Assembly (NCBI GenBank): GCA_022360055.1
Contig: JAKSDO010000044.1
Location: 1 to 51,511 of the forward strand
Origin: Cytophagales bacterium
GTDB lineage: Bacteria; Bacteroidota; Bacteroidia; Cytophagales; Cyclobacteriaceae
Length of the DNA: 51,511 nt
Direction of reading: 5' to 3'
Under the pieces are notes generated by a model. It was not told where the DNA came from. It saw only the letters and a list, made by a program, of their open reading frames with translations, and ran no database searches. Made by a program: the position numbers and the translations under genes. This document shows, piece by piece, positions 1 to 7,735 of the stretch (position 1 is its first letter; every line of letters starts with the position of its first letter).

Positions 1-9
1 ATAAAAAGT

Positions 10-85
10 ATCATTTCGAACGGAGTGAGAAATCTGATTTAATCAATACCGGATCGCCACTAATAAACCAGATCTCTCCTGACGT
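10..85. repeat. Interspersed 'CATTTCG...GAGAAATCT' repeat remnant
   Basis: A stretch reading CATTTCGAACGGAGTGAGA then AATCT is followed about 35 bases later by an imperfect inverted partner (AGATCTCTCCTGACG). Repeats of this look are common between genes in many bacterial genomes. A related fragment lies inverted near 12,240-12,290 (GTCATTTCGTCTCGCT on the minus strand). No coding role is apparent. Confidence 0.4.
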
Positions 86-540
86 ACTAATGAACAATAT
101 CTGCAAAGGTCGGATGATCAACAACGATCGACATTGCCGTCACTTTCTTACCCAGCAGGTTTGTATTACCAATTACGTTCATTTTGGCTAAATTGATTCG
201 CACTTATGTTGGCCTACCGATGACGTGTTTTTATAATAATATGTAAATCACATAAATACACAAGACTACGTCATTCAAATTTGTGCGTTTTGTATAAAAA
301 GTTAGGCCTTGAGATGACAAGGCAGGAGCCTCGAAACAACATAAACGTCGTTTTTAATTTTACTTAAGGCTAATTTGAGCGGCTCGCCCGGACTTCTTCT
401 CCGGGCGCAGTGTTGCACCGTGTTTAGCGCCGAGCGTCCCGGCAAGGTAATACCGTGCATCGGATATATTTGGAAATATCCGATGTTTTTGATCCGGGGG
501 AAACGTACGACCAAAGAGCCCCGGACGTTATACGAATAGT
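86..540. other. Intergenic stretch without a recognisable gene
   Basis: No convincing gene was found. A short minus-strand open frame at 302-514 has unlikely composition and no recognisable motif. A GC-rich hairpin (CGCCCGG at 385-391 pairing with CCGGGCG at 401-407, 9-nt loop) lies downstream of the minus-strand gene that ends at 541. It lacks a T-run, so it is not a classical terminator. Confidence 0.4.
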
Positions 541-2880
541 TTATAATTTCATGAATTTTTTGATCGTCACCCGGTCGTATTTGTCTACGATCCTTAAAAA
601 ATACACGCCTTTTTTCAGGTGATCAATTTTAATACCCGTATCGAAACCGGTATCGCCCGAAGTAAGCACCGTGCCTGTTGTATTTAGAATTGAGTATTTC
701 TCGAAGCTTTGATTGCGATCGATAATTTTAATGTGATCCCTGGCAGGATTAGGATAAATCGAGAGTTTTTTCGAGTTCATGCGCTCCTCAGAATCGAAAC
801 GGCTTCTAACGCTGAATGTCTCCAGGCTTGAGTTAAATGCCAGTGCAGGGGTCAGTGACGAGTTGATCCCGATCTTAGGATCTTCATTGTCGTTAAGGAT
901 TTCGAATTCCACATAGGAGCATATGGATCCTTCGTTTAACGAAAGCCCATTAAGATCTTCGGAATTCCAGGAAACCGTAAGTTTCCCTTCTTCCACCTGC
1001 TTCAGGTTTGAATTAAAATCCAGCAATTGGCCGGATAATTTTTCGAAACCATATGCTTTCGGATTCCATTCAAGTGTAAATTGAAGCCCTACCAGTCCTG
1101 AAAATGCGTTGGATTTAATTGGGATTTTTACTTTATGTGCACCAAGTTGTTCTTTCTCCAGAATTAGCTCGATCTCCTCCAATTGCCGGTATCTTCCGCC
1201 ATTTGAATTATTTGCATTCCAGTTGCCACCGGCATCTCCCAATTTTACGGCAGTAAAATTCAAGCCGTTATCATCCTCATCGGGCGTAATTTCAATATAA
1301 TTTTCATAATCGAATTGGTCCGGTGAACCGGTGTATGTATAGTTCACAAATTCCACGGGTTTTCTGTCCTTAAATTGATTTTCCATATGAAGAATAACCG
1401 CGCGGGTTTCCGCTACATCCAGGGTTGTTAAGGATTTGCTTTCATTGACGTCACATGCAATCAAATCATAATTTGACATTATATATTTTTGCCCGAGGAT
1501 ATGCCAGTGCATGACCACAAGATCGAGGGTTGTGACCGCAGCATCCGTTTCGACTTCCAATACCGGCTGGATATGATACGTCTGATTCGGAGCGACACTA
1601 AAACTATAAAGTCCGTTTTCATCCGTATAGGTGACGTCATTATCGCTGCCGGATAAGGTAACTTCCACATTAGCGATGGCCTCTCCGTTTTGAGTTTTGA
1701 TGTATCCACTGCAAACAACCTCCGATTGTATCGTTACCTTTCCACCCTCATAAATCACTGTCAATACCTCATCTTCTCCATTTCCAACTTCCCGCACCGT
1801 TGGATCATCCGAAAAAGCAATATCCGCTTCGCTTCCGGGATCTCCGATTACCTTAAAATCGATGGAAAAAATCTCATAATCGTCATCGACTGTAACCGGC
1901 TGGAGATCGGACGGGCTCCAGGAATAGGTGAGTTTGCCGGGCTCAAACAGATAGAACGCATCTTCGTCAAGGTCCGGAAGCCCAAAGTTTTTTGTATTTT
2001 GAAATGTCAAGAGTCCCGGATCCCATGAAATTGTTCCCTGCATGGTGAGAATGTTGGCAAAGTCTCGGACAGTAACAGGAATGGAAACATCGCTGTTTTT
2101 ATTTGCAAGGGCATCGCCAATTTGAATCGTCACTTCCGGATCCCCGACCGGAAATTCTGCCTCCTGCCGGATGGTGAGCTCTATGTTGTGCGTTCCGTAC
2201 GGCTGGATAATTGTCTGGGGTGTGTCTTTCACTTCTCCGTCAAATTTCACCCAGATCTCATACGTCACCCCATATTCGGGTACGTCGTAATTTACCCGCA
2301 ACCTGTCATCGATTCCGTCATATTTTATTGCTTTACCGAATTTGCCGTCAACCCATTCGGGCTCGCCAATCACATCACCGGTCAAATCGTTGTTTGCATT
2401 ATAGAATTCTTCTCCGGCTCCTTCATCGAATTTCCAGATTTGAAGTGTGAATCCGTCGTTTTGAAACGATTGGTCGGCCTGGTAAACGTTTTGCAACTCG
2501 GATTGGGTTCGGATCGTATTGCTAATTCTTATCTCGTCGATTGTGCCCTCAAAAAAATTCATGTACGTCTTGTCGTACGTGGTCCCGATATTAATGATGT
2601 AATGATTGTACGAAAGGGGGTCCCATATGATTACTCCGATTGAAACCCCGTTTACAAATATTTCTCCGACCCCGTTTACAGGTTTGGTGTACGCAATATG
2701 ATACCACTGCGTTGGATCAAAATCATATGAAATCTCGGGATTGCTATTTGTCTGATTTACACTCAAAACGGTTTTTATGGGACCATTGGAAAAGGCCGGC
2801 GCATGAAATGTTATTAGCAGAATTACAGTAAATACGGCAATTAACGCATCGAAGCAATTTTTTTTACCAACGAAGTTCAT
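541..2880 (-). CDS. T9SS-exported protein with LamG-like, two cohesin-like and dockerin-like regions
   Basis: This 779-residue protein begins with a signal peptide (hydrophobic segment near residues 11-31). A LamG/concanavalin-like segment follows (QWYHIAYTKPVNG, then IFVNGVSIG). A cohesin-like domain lies around residues 250-385 (SIPVTVRDFANI ... GTISWDPGLL ... KLTYSWSPSDL). A carboxypeptidase-regulatory-like fold (YIKTQNGEAIANVEVTLSG) comes next, then dockerin-like Asp-rich repeats (ACDVNESKSLTTLDVAETR). A second cohesin-like domain lies around 575-685. The C-terminus is a type A T9SS sorting domain (SIYPNPARDHIKI ... GVYFLRI). The protein is therefore expected to be translocated by T9SS and attached to or released from the surface. 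Cohesin and dockerin-like parts within one chain suggest self-association or assembly on the surface; the ligand is unknown. It stands alone, with about 700 non-coding bases upstream. Confidence 0.8.
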   Translation of the reverse strand: MNFVGKKNCFDALIAVFTVILLITFHAPAFSNGPIKTVLSVNQTNSNPEISYDFDPTQWYHIAYTKPVNGVGEIFVNGVSIGVIIWDPLSYNHYIINIGTTYDKTYMNFFEGTIDEIRISNTIRTQSELQNVYQADQSFQNDGFTLQIWKFDEGAGEEFYNANNDLTGDVIGEPEWVDGKFGKAIKYDGIDDRLRVNYDVPEYGVTYEIWVKFDGEVKDTPQTIIQPYGTHNIELTIRQEAEFPVGDPEVTIQIGDALANKNSDVSIPVTVRDFANILTMQGTISWDPGLLTFQNTKNFGLPDLDEDAFYLFEPGKLTYSWSPSDLQPVTVDDDYEIFSIDFKVIGDPGSEADIAFSDDPTVREVGNGEDEVLTVIYEGGKVTIQSEVVCSGYIKTQNGEAIANVEVTLSGSDNDVTYTDENGLYSFSVAPNQTYHIQPVLEVETDAAVTTLDLVVMHWHILGQKYIMSNYDLIACDVNESKSLTTLDVAETRAVILHMENQFKDRKPVEFVNYTYTGSPDQFDYENYIEITPDEDDNGLNFTAVKLGDAGGNWNANNSNGGRYRQLEEIELILEKEQLGAHKVKIPIKSNAFSGLVGLQFTLEWNPKAYGFEKLSGQLLDFNSNLKQVEEGKLTVSWNSEDLNGLSLNEGSICSYVEFEILNDNEDPKIGINSSLTPALAFNSSLETFSVRSRFDSEERMNSKKLSIYPNPARDHIKIIDRNQSFEKYSILNTTGTVLTSGDTGFDTGIKIDHLKKGVYFLRIVDKYDRVTIKKFMKL

Positions 2881-3575
2881 AACGGTACTTTTGTTTTATG
2901 TTCATCAAAAGGCTCCCTGCCATGCTGCAGGCCAGGATATGTACACAGATTAAAAAATAAATTTGTGGCAACCAATTTTTTATGATCAGTACAAGATTAA
3001 TTCTTAAATATCAAAGAAAAAGTCATTTAAGTATTGAAATACTACCTATACATGATTTGCTTCAAGTATCCATGCATTTGATGATTATGACTTGATTTTT
3101 CATCTCTGGGAAGGAATTTTTCATCCTTAAACCGGAATTCAGGTGTTTTGTATTTTGATATGACCGGTGAAATTCGAGAAATATTACATAAGCTGTGAAC
3201 GCTTGCGCGTATCCGGTATGGTTCTCCCGGATATGGCGTTTGATGTATTTGACACTGCGTTCCTATACGTCGGAATGTCTTATCATTGGACGATCGGAGG
3301 TGTCGGGCGGACGAATGCATATTCCTGCTTTGTCAAGCTACGGAAATCAACCTGTCTTACTCCTGCCCTCAGGGGAATCCGGTTGCTTTCGACTTCTTTC
3401 TTCCCTTTGATTCCCAAAAGAGCAGAAAGAAATCAAACTCCTTCTCAAGGTGAAAGCTGACGAAGTCAGACTATTGAATTTATTTTTTGTCAAAGCTTGA
3501 ATCAGCCAACAATTCTTTCAAATAAATCGTAAATTCAGGTAGACATCATCAATATCAAACGATTCGGGAACACAG
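2881..3575. other. Gene-free region of about 700 bp
   Basis: The stretch between the divergently arranged T9SS gene and the DinB-type gene contains only short open frames on both strands (for example 3042-3320 minus and 3167-3460 plus), which overlap each other and show no family motif. It probably holds the promoters of both flanking genes, possibly with decayed sequence. I could not identify a clean TAnnTTTG box for either gene. Confidence 0.4.
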
Positions 3576-4064
3576 ATGGAAATCAAGGAACTTTTAGATA
3601 AGTATATCGCGGGGTACGATCTTATCGCCAAACAGTTGAGTTTAATGCCTTCCGAAGTTATTCACTTTAAACCTGCGCCCGATAAATGGGACATAAGTGA
3701 GATCATTGTACATTTGGCAGATTCGGAGTCACATGGTTTTGTGCGGGCAAAAAAGATTATCGCCGAAAGCGGCGGCGGGGTTACCGTTTATAACCAGCAA
3801 ATCTGGGCAAATAATCTTTATTACGACAGGATGGATTACAAGGATGCGTTGGAAATGATACGGATTCTCAGGAAAAACCTGTACCGGTTGCTTAAAATAA
3901 TTCCTGAGAAAGCCTGGCAGAATTATATATTCCATCCCGAATCGGGAAAAATTACGCTTTCGGATTGGATTCAATTATACATAGATCACATCGACATTCA
4001 CATTCAGCAGATGCACAGGAATTATTACGATTGGCAGAAAGCTAATAAGGAAGAGCTGGTCTGA
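3576..4064 (+). CDS. DinB-family (YfiT-like) putative metal-dependent protein
   Basis: At 162 residues this is a typical length for the DinB/YfiT four-helix-bundle superfamily. The metal triad of the family is visible as H46 (in IIVHLADSE) and H138 plus H142 (in IDHIDIHIQQM). The N-terminal pattern with two proline-containing turns and KWDISEIIVHL is the usual signature around the first helix-helix contact. Members include thiol transferases and hydrolases of low-molecular-weight thiol pathways, but most are uncharacterised, so substrate and reaction cannot be assigned. The gene is monocistronic. It starts at an ATG following a roughly 120-bp AT-rich stretch and is followed by a convergent gene about 310 bp away. 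Confidence 0.8.
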   Translation: MEIKELLDKYIAGYDLIAKQLSLMPSEVIHFKPAPDKWDISEIIVHLADSESHGFVRAKKIIAESGGGVTVYNQQIWANNLYYDRMDYKDALEMIRILRKNLYRLLKIIPEKAWQNYIFHPESGKITLSDWIQLYIDHIDIHIQQMHRNYYDWQKANKEELV

Positions 4065-4375
4065 TCGTTTTTGAATGATTTACATGGAATCCATGAGATA
4101 ATTACACAAATTGTTTCGTTCGAGTGACTTTAATGCCATTCCCAAATCAGACGCTATATCATTCATCGAAGATTCACAAAATAACCTGAGTTCGACCCCC
4201 CTGAAGACCCTAAAGATCAAACTTTTTCATGTGAATTTCAGGAGGGTGTGATTTTGCGGGAACCGTATAAATCCGTTTCGGCGAGCCCGGGCAAAGCCCT
4301 GTTCAGGGTTTAAGACCTGTTCGGTTCCTTGGTCGTATCCGATAAGATATGAGATTTCCCGGTCTTCGTTTCCGG
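4065..4375. other. Convergent intergenic region
   Basis: About 310 bases lie between two convergent genes. A weak bulged hairpin occurs near 4296-4314 (AAAGCCCT ... CAGGGTTT) without a T-run. No gene, tRNA or clear terminator was recognised. Confidence 0.35.
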
Positions 4376-6406
4376 CTAAAATTTATAATTGTTTTCAAAT
4401 CGCGGGTCGGGATTAAAATCTTTAAAGACCTTTTTGATATTTTTACTTGTGGCATCCTTGGAGTTTTCCCAGGATGCATCGAGCTCTAATTGTGCAGCGT
4501 CTTTCAAACTCAGGTGAATGGAAAGGTTTTTCAGATCGTTTTGGAATCCCCGGTCACGTTTGCTCAACGGAAGCGCATATTTGCTGGCAAATACATTCCC
4601 GTAAACCAACAGGTCGTTCCGTTTTTGTGAAACGTAATTTAAATCCCGCATGATATCCGATGGAGGTTCTCCAATAACATTACTCGCTTCCAGGGTGCCA
4701 ATCGTTGCCGTAGCGGTGCCTCCAAGCCCTGCAGCTACTTTCTGACCTTCTGGATTTTCCATAAAAATGATGGGGGACAGCCCTGTTAGCGCTCCGAGCG
4801 AGGCGGTGGAAATGGCCCTGTTTTTCTTTCCTTTTTTGGCATGTTTGTACTTCTTTTCAAGTTCTTTTTCTTTATCGTTGAGCTGGGACACCATATCCCA
4901 GGCGCGCTCGAGCACCGTCCTGTACTGATCGTACAATACGCGATCTTTTTCCACGAGGTCTTCCGTGTCTTCCACGGTCACAAGAATGTTTTTTTCCGAC
5001 CGGTTGCTTTCTTTATCAATGGCAAAAAAACTGATATCAAATTCTTCCTTTTCGCCTTCCACATTTATAAAATCAAAACCTGGTGTCCAGTTAAACACAT
5101 ATTGTCCGTTATTTTTCTTTTTAAGGGCTTCTTCTTTTAAATCGCTGTTTTCCGAAACAAAACCAAAGGAAAGCAAGTCATCTTCTCCATTCGGATCCGT
5201 TACAAAAAAGCTGAGCTGGAGCTCCTGGTCTTCTTTAAGATCAAAAGAATTTTTATTTGGAATCATAGTGATCTCCGGAGGTAGATCGGCCTGAGATTTT
5301 TCAATTTTCAATTGCCCGATCGTCTTGGCGCCCTCCGGGTAATCTTCAACGGAAAATGAGAGAAAGATCGGGTTAGCGCTCAAATAATTCCACTGTTTGT
5401 TGGAGGGTTTCCACCTGATCTCACCTTCGTTGTTCATGGTCATTCTTTCGGGCAGCTCTTTCAATACCGGTTTGAATAAAATTGAATCCCCGTCCGGATC
5501 GTAAGCTAATCCTGTTTTATTTAACTGATATACGTTTTCAGCATTGTATTGAATATAGAAGGTCGGAAGTTCATTTACAATTGGAGGCCGGTTGACGTGC
5601 CGGATGAAAATCGGAAAGGTTGTGAACGCTTCGTTTCCTCCGGTATCAAAAACCTTTACTTTCAGTTGGATGGAACTCAGGATTTCTTCCCGGCTCGCTA
5701 CATCAAAATCAGGCGTCCAGGAAAAATTGCCGTACGGATCTAAACTTCCCATTAACTGTTCCGGTTTCAGCAATTCGAATTTATAATCCCCGGACCCTCC
5801 CGTAGCCCGGACTTCAAAAGAGAAAGCTTCGCCTTCATTCCTGGTATCCCAATTGCCGGACGAGGGAGTAATAATACTTATCGGGAGAAGTTCCGGAGAC
5901 TCTTCCTCATCTTCCCGGGATTCAATGCCAACGATTGGTTCAATTTTCGCCGTATCCGGAGCTGATATCGAATCCGTAATTTTCAATTCACCTTGAGCAA
6001 TCACCCGCACCTGACCAATAACATAGCTGTCGTTCCGGTTTTTGGCGTTAAAGTCGATGATCACAGGTGCTTCCTTCAATTTTAGAAACTGTTCTGAGCT
6101 CGGGGACCAGCTAACCGCACCTTCAGGAGAAAGTTCCAGCCCATCCGGAAGCTCCGAATAGGTCGTAAACAGGAACATGTCGGTCCCGGCGTTGAAGACC
6201 GGATGACTTTTAGTTAAATCCATCAGGTTTTGACCGCCGTGGGATACTTTAAAAATGAATGAGATATTTTTATTGAGCGTATCGATTTTTGGGATATTAT
6301 CCGAATGGGAAAACGTGTTTCCATAGGCATCGGAAAACAACAACCCAACGATTATAAAAACCGGGCTGATTATTTTTAGACCAACGCAATATTTGACGGT
6401 ATGCAT
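4376..6406 (-). CDS. Exported protein with Ig-like/cadherin-like repeats and a C-terminal coiled coil
   Basis: I start this at the ATG at 6406 because it opens directly onto a signal peptide (MHTVKYCVGLKIISPVFIIV), giving 676 residues. An in-frame upstream ATG at 6481 would add a Lys/Tyr-rich 25-residue prefix. The body contains several 'putative Ig' style repeats, each with a WxP turn (GAVSWSPSSEQF, GNFSWTPDFD, GEIRWKPSNKQW, YVFNWTPGFD) and DPDGD/DPNGED calcium-site-like loops, as in bacterial cadherin/He_PIG domains. After about residue 490 come a Lys/Glu-rich coiled coil (NDKEKELEKKYKHAKKGKK) and a small-residue hydrophobic stretch (GLGGTATATIGTL) that may be membrane-active or a glycine zipper. 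No YPNP sorting domain is present. A periplasmic or surface structural role is likely; the function is unknown. Confidence 0.65.
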   Translation of the reverse strand: MHTVKYCVGLKIISPVFIIVGLLFSDAYGNTFSHSDNIPKIDTLNKNISFIFKVSHGGQNLMDLTKSHPVFNAGTDMFLFTTYSELPDGLELSPEGAVSWSPSSEQFLKLKEAPVIIDFNAKNRNDSYVIGQVRVIAQGELKITDSISAPDTAKIEPIVGIESREDEEESPELLPISIITPSSGNWDTRNEGEAFSFEVRATGGSGDYKFELLKPEQLMGSLDPYGNFSWTPDFDVASREEILSSIQLKVKVFDTGGNEAFTTFPIFIRHVNRPPIVNELPTFYIQYNAENVYQLNKTGLAYDPDGDSILFKPVLKELPERMTMNNEGEIRWKPSNKQWNYLSANPIFLSFSVEDYPEGAKTIGQLKIEKSQADLPPEITMIPNKNSFDLKEDQELQLSFFVTDPNGEDDLLSFGFVSENSDLKEEALKKKNNGQYVFNWTPGFDFINVEGEKEEFDISFFAIDKESNRSEKNILVTVEDTEDLVEKDRVLYDQYRTVLERAWDMVSQLNDKEKELEKKYKHAKKGKKNRAISTASLGALTGLSPIIFMENPEGQKVAAGLGGTATATIGTLEASNVIGEPPSDIMRDLNYVSQKRNDLLVYGNVFASKYALPLSKRDRGFQNDLKNLSIHLSLKDAAQLELDASWENSKDATSKNIKKVFKDFNPDPRFENNYKF

Positions 6407-6603
6407 TTTATTGATTGAGTTTAAAAAGAAAAGCGGATACGTACACCGCTTATATTTTTTGCAAAAATAATAAGAGATCATTTAACAAATGATCCGGCAC
6501 GACATTTTTCATAAATGAATTTGCAAATCATTTTATACAACGTTTTTCAGACAGAATATTATGGAAAAACTATTATTTGTTACCCGCGAAGAATGAAAAC
6601 AGG

Positions 6604-7332
6604 CTATTCCGGGGATTCGTAGAAATTCACAATTCGAATAAGGTCCCGTTCATTTTTACAATCCAATCTGTTTGTAGTAATAAATTCTTTTATCTCATTT
6701 TCATGCTCCGGAAATATCTTGGAAACGCCATTGACGGTTGTCTTGAGTTTTCTCGGTGTAGTTGTTTGCCGGCCGATATAATAGATTACAGGATATTTTT
6801 TAAATTCATCGTAGGGTTTGTCGTTCGAATATCCGCCTTCGAAATTTGCTTTTTCAAATATCACCTTTATGTGTTCCAACAGATCGATTGCACCAAGATG
6901 AATAATTCTGTAAAACTGATATTCATGAGCGTTTTTCGGATGCCGATGTTTGCTAAAACGAATTCCGGTTCCCGAGGCCCGTTCAATTAATGTAAATGAC
7001 TTTACCATCGTTTTGGGCAGATAGAATTGTCCCGATTTATTCTTCGTGATCAGTTCATCTTCGTGCGCATTGTATTTTATCCGTATATTTTCAATTTGCC
7101 TGCCATCGCTGGTTACCAGCGTGCCTTCCGACCAATAATCAAAGAAAAACGGTGAGCCTTGCACGCCCGAGTAGCGATTGTCAAATTTTCGCACAACGCC
7201 AAATGAGGCGTCGGAACTCCCTATTTTTAATAAATTTTCCAGCGCATCATCTCCTTTTAATTCCTGGCCAAAAATCAGATTGCCATAGCAACTAAAAGAG
7301 ATCATAAGAATTTGCCATGCTCGCCACTTCAT
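6604..7332 (-). CDS. Secreted protein of unknown function
   Basis: The 242-residue product has an N-terminal signal peptide (MKWRAWQILMISFSCYG, cleavage expected just before QELKG). The mature part has beta-rich patterns such as YWSEGTLVTSDGRQIENIRIKYN and FYLPKTMVKSFTL, ending in a basic helical region (ENEIKEFITTNRLDC). Proteins with this 'G.gsPyl...w..G.v...g....n..lrYN...' layout are widespread hypothetical proteins in Bacteroidota, but I do not know a function. It lies about 120 bp upstream of the Ig-like-domain gene on the same strand, so the two may be co-expressed. Confidence 0.6.
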   Translation of the reverse strand: MKWRAWQILMISFSCYGNLIFGQELKGDDALENLLKIGSSDASFGVVRKFDNRYSGVQGSPFFFDYWSEGTLVTSDGRQIENIRIKYNAHEDELITKNKSGQFYLPKTMVKSFTLIERASGTGIRFSKHRHPKNAHEYQFYRIIHLGAIDLLEHIKVIFEKANFEGGYSNDKPYDEFKKYPVIYYIGRQTTTPRKLKTTVNGVSKIFPEHENEIKEFITTNRLDCKNERDLIRIVNFYESPE

Positions 7333-7660
7333 AGTTAAGTTTATAACAGGCTCTTTTTTAAACGTTTTTAGGAGGATTCAGGTATAAATAATTGTAGTAA
7401 TTTCCGAAAAAGGGGGTACTAATACTTTGATTTACAACTACCGGCCTCCGGGTAAAAGTATGACAAGTTATCACTTTTTTGTTTAAGCTTACGACTTTTC
7501 ATTAAAAACGAAAAACCACCCCCTATCTTTAAAATATGGATAATTTAACTACAAACAACTGTTTGCCAACGCCAATCTCGATCACCCTGCCCCGACGAGT
7601 CGGAACGGGACAGGCTCTTCGCCAAGGGGGAATTCGTCGGATGCCGGCAATTTACAACTA
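7333..7660. other. Intergenic region with a repeat end
   Basis: This region lies between the rpsA terminator and the secreted-protein gene. It is mostly AT-rich and unassigned. It contains a GC-rich block (about 7575-7650) whose right part matches the outer end of the repeat family seen at 42,966-43,149 and 47,188-47,320. No gene was seen. Confidence 0.4.
7617..7651 (+). repeat. Partial copy of the GTCGGATG-ended repeat
   Basis: The block CTTCGCCAAGGGGGAATT followed by CGTCGGATG matches the 47,289-47,313 block (CTTCGCCAAGGGGGAATT then AGTCGGATG) almost perfectly, then diverges. It appears to be one end of the same mobile or repetitive element, here without a recognisable partner end. Confidence 0.5.
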
Positions 7661-7688
7661 AAAAAGCTCCGAAATTCCGGAGCTTTTT
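7661..7688 (-). terminator. Rho-independent terminator of rpsA
   Basis: A perfect stem AAAAAGCTCCG (7661-7671) pairs with CGGAGCTTTTT (7678-7688) around a 6-nt loop. The A/T-rich flanks supply a U-run in both directions. It sits about 50 bp past the rpsA stop codon. Confidence 0.8.
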
Positions 7689-7735
7689 GAATTCACTGAT
7701 ATTGTAACTATACCGGGAAACCGGATAAGACCGCG

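Noticed and set aside
385-407. GC-rich hairpin after the 541-2880 gene
   Set aside because: No T-run and about 130 bp from the stop codon, so not called as a terminator.
302-514. 70-codon minus-strand frame
   Set aside because: Composition rich in Arg/Pro/His, no signal peptide or motif, located in repeat-like sequence.
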